From assembly GCA_013002625.1 (NCBI GenBank), contig JABDJE010000092.1, forward strand, positions 1 to 8,770: a stretch of DNA of 8,770 bases. Reading direction: 5' to 3'. Position numbers and translations under genes: made by a program. Source of the DNA: Saprospiraceae bacterium. GTDB taxonomy: Bacteria > Bacteroidota > Bacteroidia > Chitinophagales > Saprospiraceae. Below are positions 7,764-8,770 of the stretch, in pieces. Positions within the stretch are counted from its first letter, which is position 1, and every line of letters starts with the position of its first letter. The notes beneath the pieces were generated by a model that was not told the origin of the DNA, made no database searches, and worked only from the letters and a program-made list of their open reading frames with translations.

Positions 7764-7781
7764 GGGTGAATGATATCACCC
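7764..7781. promoter_or_regulatory. Dyad copy 2, GGGTGA-N6-TCACCC
   Basis: GGGTGA (7764-7769), spacer ATGATA, TCACCC (7776-7781). Its centre is 65 bp from copy 1. Arms are identical and the spacer unrelated, which argues for protein recognition of the arms over duplication of a longer element. Confidence 0.5.
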
Positions 7782-7840
7782 ACATAATTCTAAAAACCTT
7801 TTGCCCGGCACCTCACCTTTGATTCAGCAAGCGAAAAGCC

Positions 7841-7892
7841 TACAACCCCTTTTACCTATTCAATTTAAGATAGGAGAAAAGGATGGGTTGTA
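7841..7892 (+). repeat. Long imperfect stem-loop
   Basis: TACAACCC (7841-7848) pairs with GGGTTGTA (7885-7892). After a 3-nt bulge (7882-7884), CTTTT (7849-7853) pairs with AAAAG (7877-7881). After a small internal loop, CCTAT (7855-7859) pairs with ATAGG (7870-7874), capped by a loop of about 8-10 nt. That is 18 pairs by hand. It lies about 100 bp before the HTH start codon and could be a leader or small-RNA fold, or a DNA inverted repeat. Confidence 0.45.
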
Positions 7893-7933
7893 AAACTTAA
7901 CTGCTTCATGTTCTTTAGAGACCAGAGGTGGTG

Positions 7934-7957
7934 GCAGGGTGATCGTGTTCACCCTGC
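7934..7957 (+). terminator. Dyad copy 3 and terminator-like hairpin before the HTH gene
   Basis: GCAGGGTGA (7934-7942), loop TCGTGT, TCACCCTGC (7949-7957): nine perfect pairs followed directly by TTTTAATT (7958-7965). It contains the same GGGTGA-N6-TCACCC core as the two upstream dyads. As RNA it looks like an intrinsic terminator or attenuator 39 bp before the ATG at 7997. As DNA it is a third operator copy. Both may be true. Confidence 0.5.
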
Positions 7958-7996
7958 TTTTAATTACAATTTGACCCAAAGCGAAAAAATCCAGTT

Positions 7997-8215
7997 ATGA
8001 TCACATTACAGGAAATAAAGAAAATATCAGTCCGCGAAACAGAAGTGCTTCATTTGATAGCCAGTGAGTTTACGATAAAAGAAATAGCAGCTCACTTGTT
8101 TATCTCTCCGCACACGGCAATTTCGCACCGCAAAAATCTGATGGATAAATGGGCGGTTAAAAATACAGCAGGTTTGGTAAGGAGGGGATTCGAACTTGGT
8201 GTCCTGAAGGTTTAA
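7997..8215 (+). CDS. Stand-alone 72-aa LuxR/GerE helix-turn-helix protein
   Basis: The whole protein is one GerE-type HTH: scaffold helix SVRETEVLHLIASEF (11-25), then TIKEIAAHLFISPHTAISHRKNLMDKW (26-52) containing the turn and recognition helix, then a dimerisation-type helix (57-70, AGLVRRGFELGVL). There is no receiver or ligand domain, so it is either constitutively DNA-binding or controlled by abundance or a partner. Such single-domain proteins are common in Bacteroidota. The ATG at 7997 has no clear Shine-Dalgarno. Three dyads lie in the 300 bp upstream, suggesting autoregulation or control by the membrane LuxR protein. A secreted-protein gene begins 65 bp downstream on the same strand and may be co-transcribed or be its target. 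Confidence 0.9.
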   Translation: MITLQEIKKISVRETEVLHLIASEFTIKEIAAHLFISPHTAISHRKNLMDKWAVKNTAGLVRRGFELGVLKV

Positions 8216-8280
8216 TTCATTAATAAGTTAGATCAGATTAAGCCCAGGCGTGATGGTTGAAACGCACTTATAAAATTAGA

Positions 8281-8770
8281 ATGATGAAAGGAAAAATGTT
8301 CAGATATAAAATTAAAATTATGAGAAAGCTAATTCTTGGGATGCTAACCTGCATTTGTTTTTTTTCGATTAACCAAGTTGTGATTGCGCAGAATATGGAG
8401 GTTGATGGTACGGCCAGACTCACCGTATTGGACATGGATACGATATCTACTGATATTGTTGTCCGACAGGGAGATGGCACACTGGCAATCTCAGACATAA
8501 CAGAAGTGAACTGCCCTGGGGGAAGAGAAGCAGAAGGGTCCTTTTATTTAGGAAAAGATACCCTTGGCGGAATTGTATTTCACGTTTATACGGGAGATGA
8601 TGGACAACAGCATGGGTTAATAGTATCTAAAACTGAAAATGCTGCTGTCAAGTGGCAAAATACTGCAATCCTTATTGGTGCCGACCGCACATGGGATGGA
8701 GATTTTAACACAGGATTGATGACAGACAGCCCTGCAAAAGATTGGGTGACTGCCAATTTCAGCGCAGAAT
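8281..8770 (+). CDS. Secreted surface protein, GGIVF/DUF1566-like, partial (3' end outside window)
   Basis: The frame is open from ATG 8281 to the right edge (163 codons). Several Met codons precede a signal peptide (RKLILGMLTCICFFSINQVV, then IAQ and likely cleavage). ATG 8320 (Met14) would start exactly at that signal peptide, and ATG 8296 follows an AAAGGA sequence, so the true start is uncertain. The mature protein begins with a beta-rich section (VDGTARLTVLDMDTI, then VVRQGDGTLAI), as in Bacteroidota surface and tail-fibre-like proteins. It continues YLGKDTLGGIVFHVYTGDDG and QHGLIVSKTENAAVKW, the signature of a DUF1566-like paralogous secreted domain in which GGIVF.....GQ.HGL recurs. Likely outer-surface or secreted; a C-terminal sorting signal would lie outside the window. 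The upstream small HTH protein is a plausible regulator. Confidence 0.82.
   Translation, partial: MMKGKMFRYKIKIMRKLILGMLTCICFFSINQVVIAQNMEVDGTARLTVLDMDTISTDIVVRQGDGTLAISDITEVNCPGGREAEGSFYLGKDTLGGIVFHVYTGDDGQQHGLIVSKTENAAVKWQNTAILIGADRTWDGDFNTGLMTDSPAKDWVTANFSAE

Larger units (their letters stand above)
7648..7996 (+). other. Structured intergenic region with operator-like dyads and hairpins
   Basis: This stretch without a recognisable gene lies between the membrane LuxR gene and the 72-aa HTH gene. It contains three GGGTGA-N6-TCACCC dyads, a long imperfect stem-loop and a terminator-like run of T after the third dyad. No good -33/-7 pair was found. It could be a promoter/operator region, a small RNA gene, an attenuated leader, or a mix of these. 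Confidence 0.6.

Noticed and set aside
7800..7821. Promoter from TTTG (7800) and CACCTTTG (7814)
   Set aside because: The spacing is 10 bp where about 19-21 is needed, and the -7 box lacks its initial T.
7841..7892. Integron attC site
   Set aside because: The outer arms do not give the RYYYAAC/GTTRRRY core boxes and there is no integrase or cassette layout.
7699..7957. CRISPR array
   Set aside because: Only short dyad arms repeat. There are no direct repeats of 23-40 bp with regular spacers and no cas genes.

Overview
The window looks like accessory DNA from a Bacteroidota (Cytophaga/Flavobacterium-like) genome. The base composition is AT-rich. Start sites lack clear Shine-Dalgarno sequences, and one promoter fits the Bacteroidota TTTG-N19-TAnnTTTG form. 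The gene families also fit that phylum: a DUF2807 'head GIN' protein, a 7TMR-DISM receptor fused to a LuxR HTH, a stand-alone 72-aa GerE HTH, and a secreted protein of the GGIVF type. No RNA genes, CRISPR array, transposase or integrase were seen.

Left part (1-4414, minus strand): two caspase-like (peptidase C14) genes are transcribed leftwards. The gene nearest the edge is cut by the window. It has a caspase domain with an intact His/Cys dyad, a Pro/Glu-rich linker, and the start of a C-terminal module resembling effector-associated domain 11 (EAD11), a death-domain-like adaptor of bacterial conflict systems. Upstream of it is a 970-aa protein with an N-terminal caspase, beta-rich middle modules and a complete C-terminal SGNH/GDSL hydrolase, giving two different predicted catalytic sites in one chain. 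The roughly 380 bp between them hold broken coding fragments in several frames, one of which resembles the second half of an acyl carrier protein.

Middle (4415-5137): a divergent intergenic region of about 720 bp holding the caspase-SGNH promoter, an 11-bp inverted repeat that includes its -33 element, a bulged hairpin and one doubtful 57-codon ORF.

Right part (5138-8770, plus strand): a secreted DUF2807 protein, a 504-aa membrane-bound transcription factor (signal peptide, extracellular 7TMR-DISMED2-like domain, seven TM helices, coiled coil, LuxR HTH), a structured 368-bp intergenic region, a 72-aa HTH protein, and the start of a secreted surface protein that runs off the right edge. The 368-bp region carries three copies of the same dyad, GGGTGA-N6-TCACCC, with identical spacing and unrelated spacers. 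It also contains a long imperfect hairpin and a terminator-like hairpin followed by T's. The arrangement suggests a local envelope-sensing circuit in which a membrane LuxR protein and/or the small HTH protein binds the dyads and controls the small HTH and surface-protein genes. That circuit is inferred. The dyads and the domain architecture are seen directly.

The main candidates for something undescribed are the caspase-SGNH fusion beside a caspase-EAD effector, and the triple-dyad region between the two LuxR-type genes.
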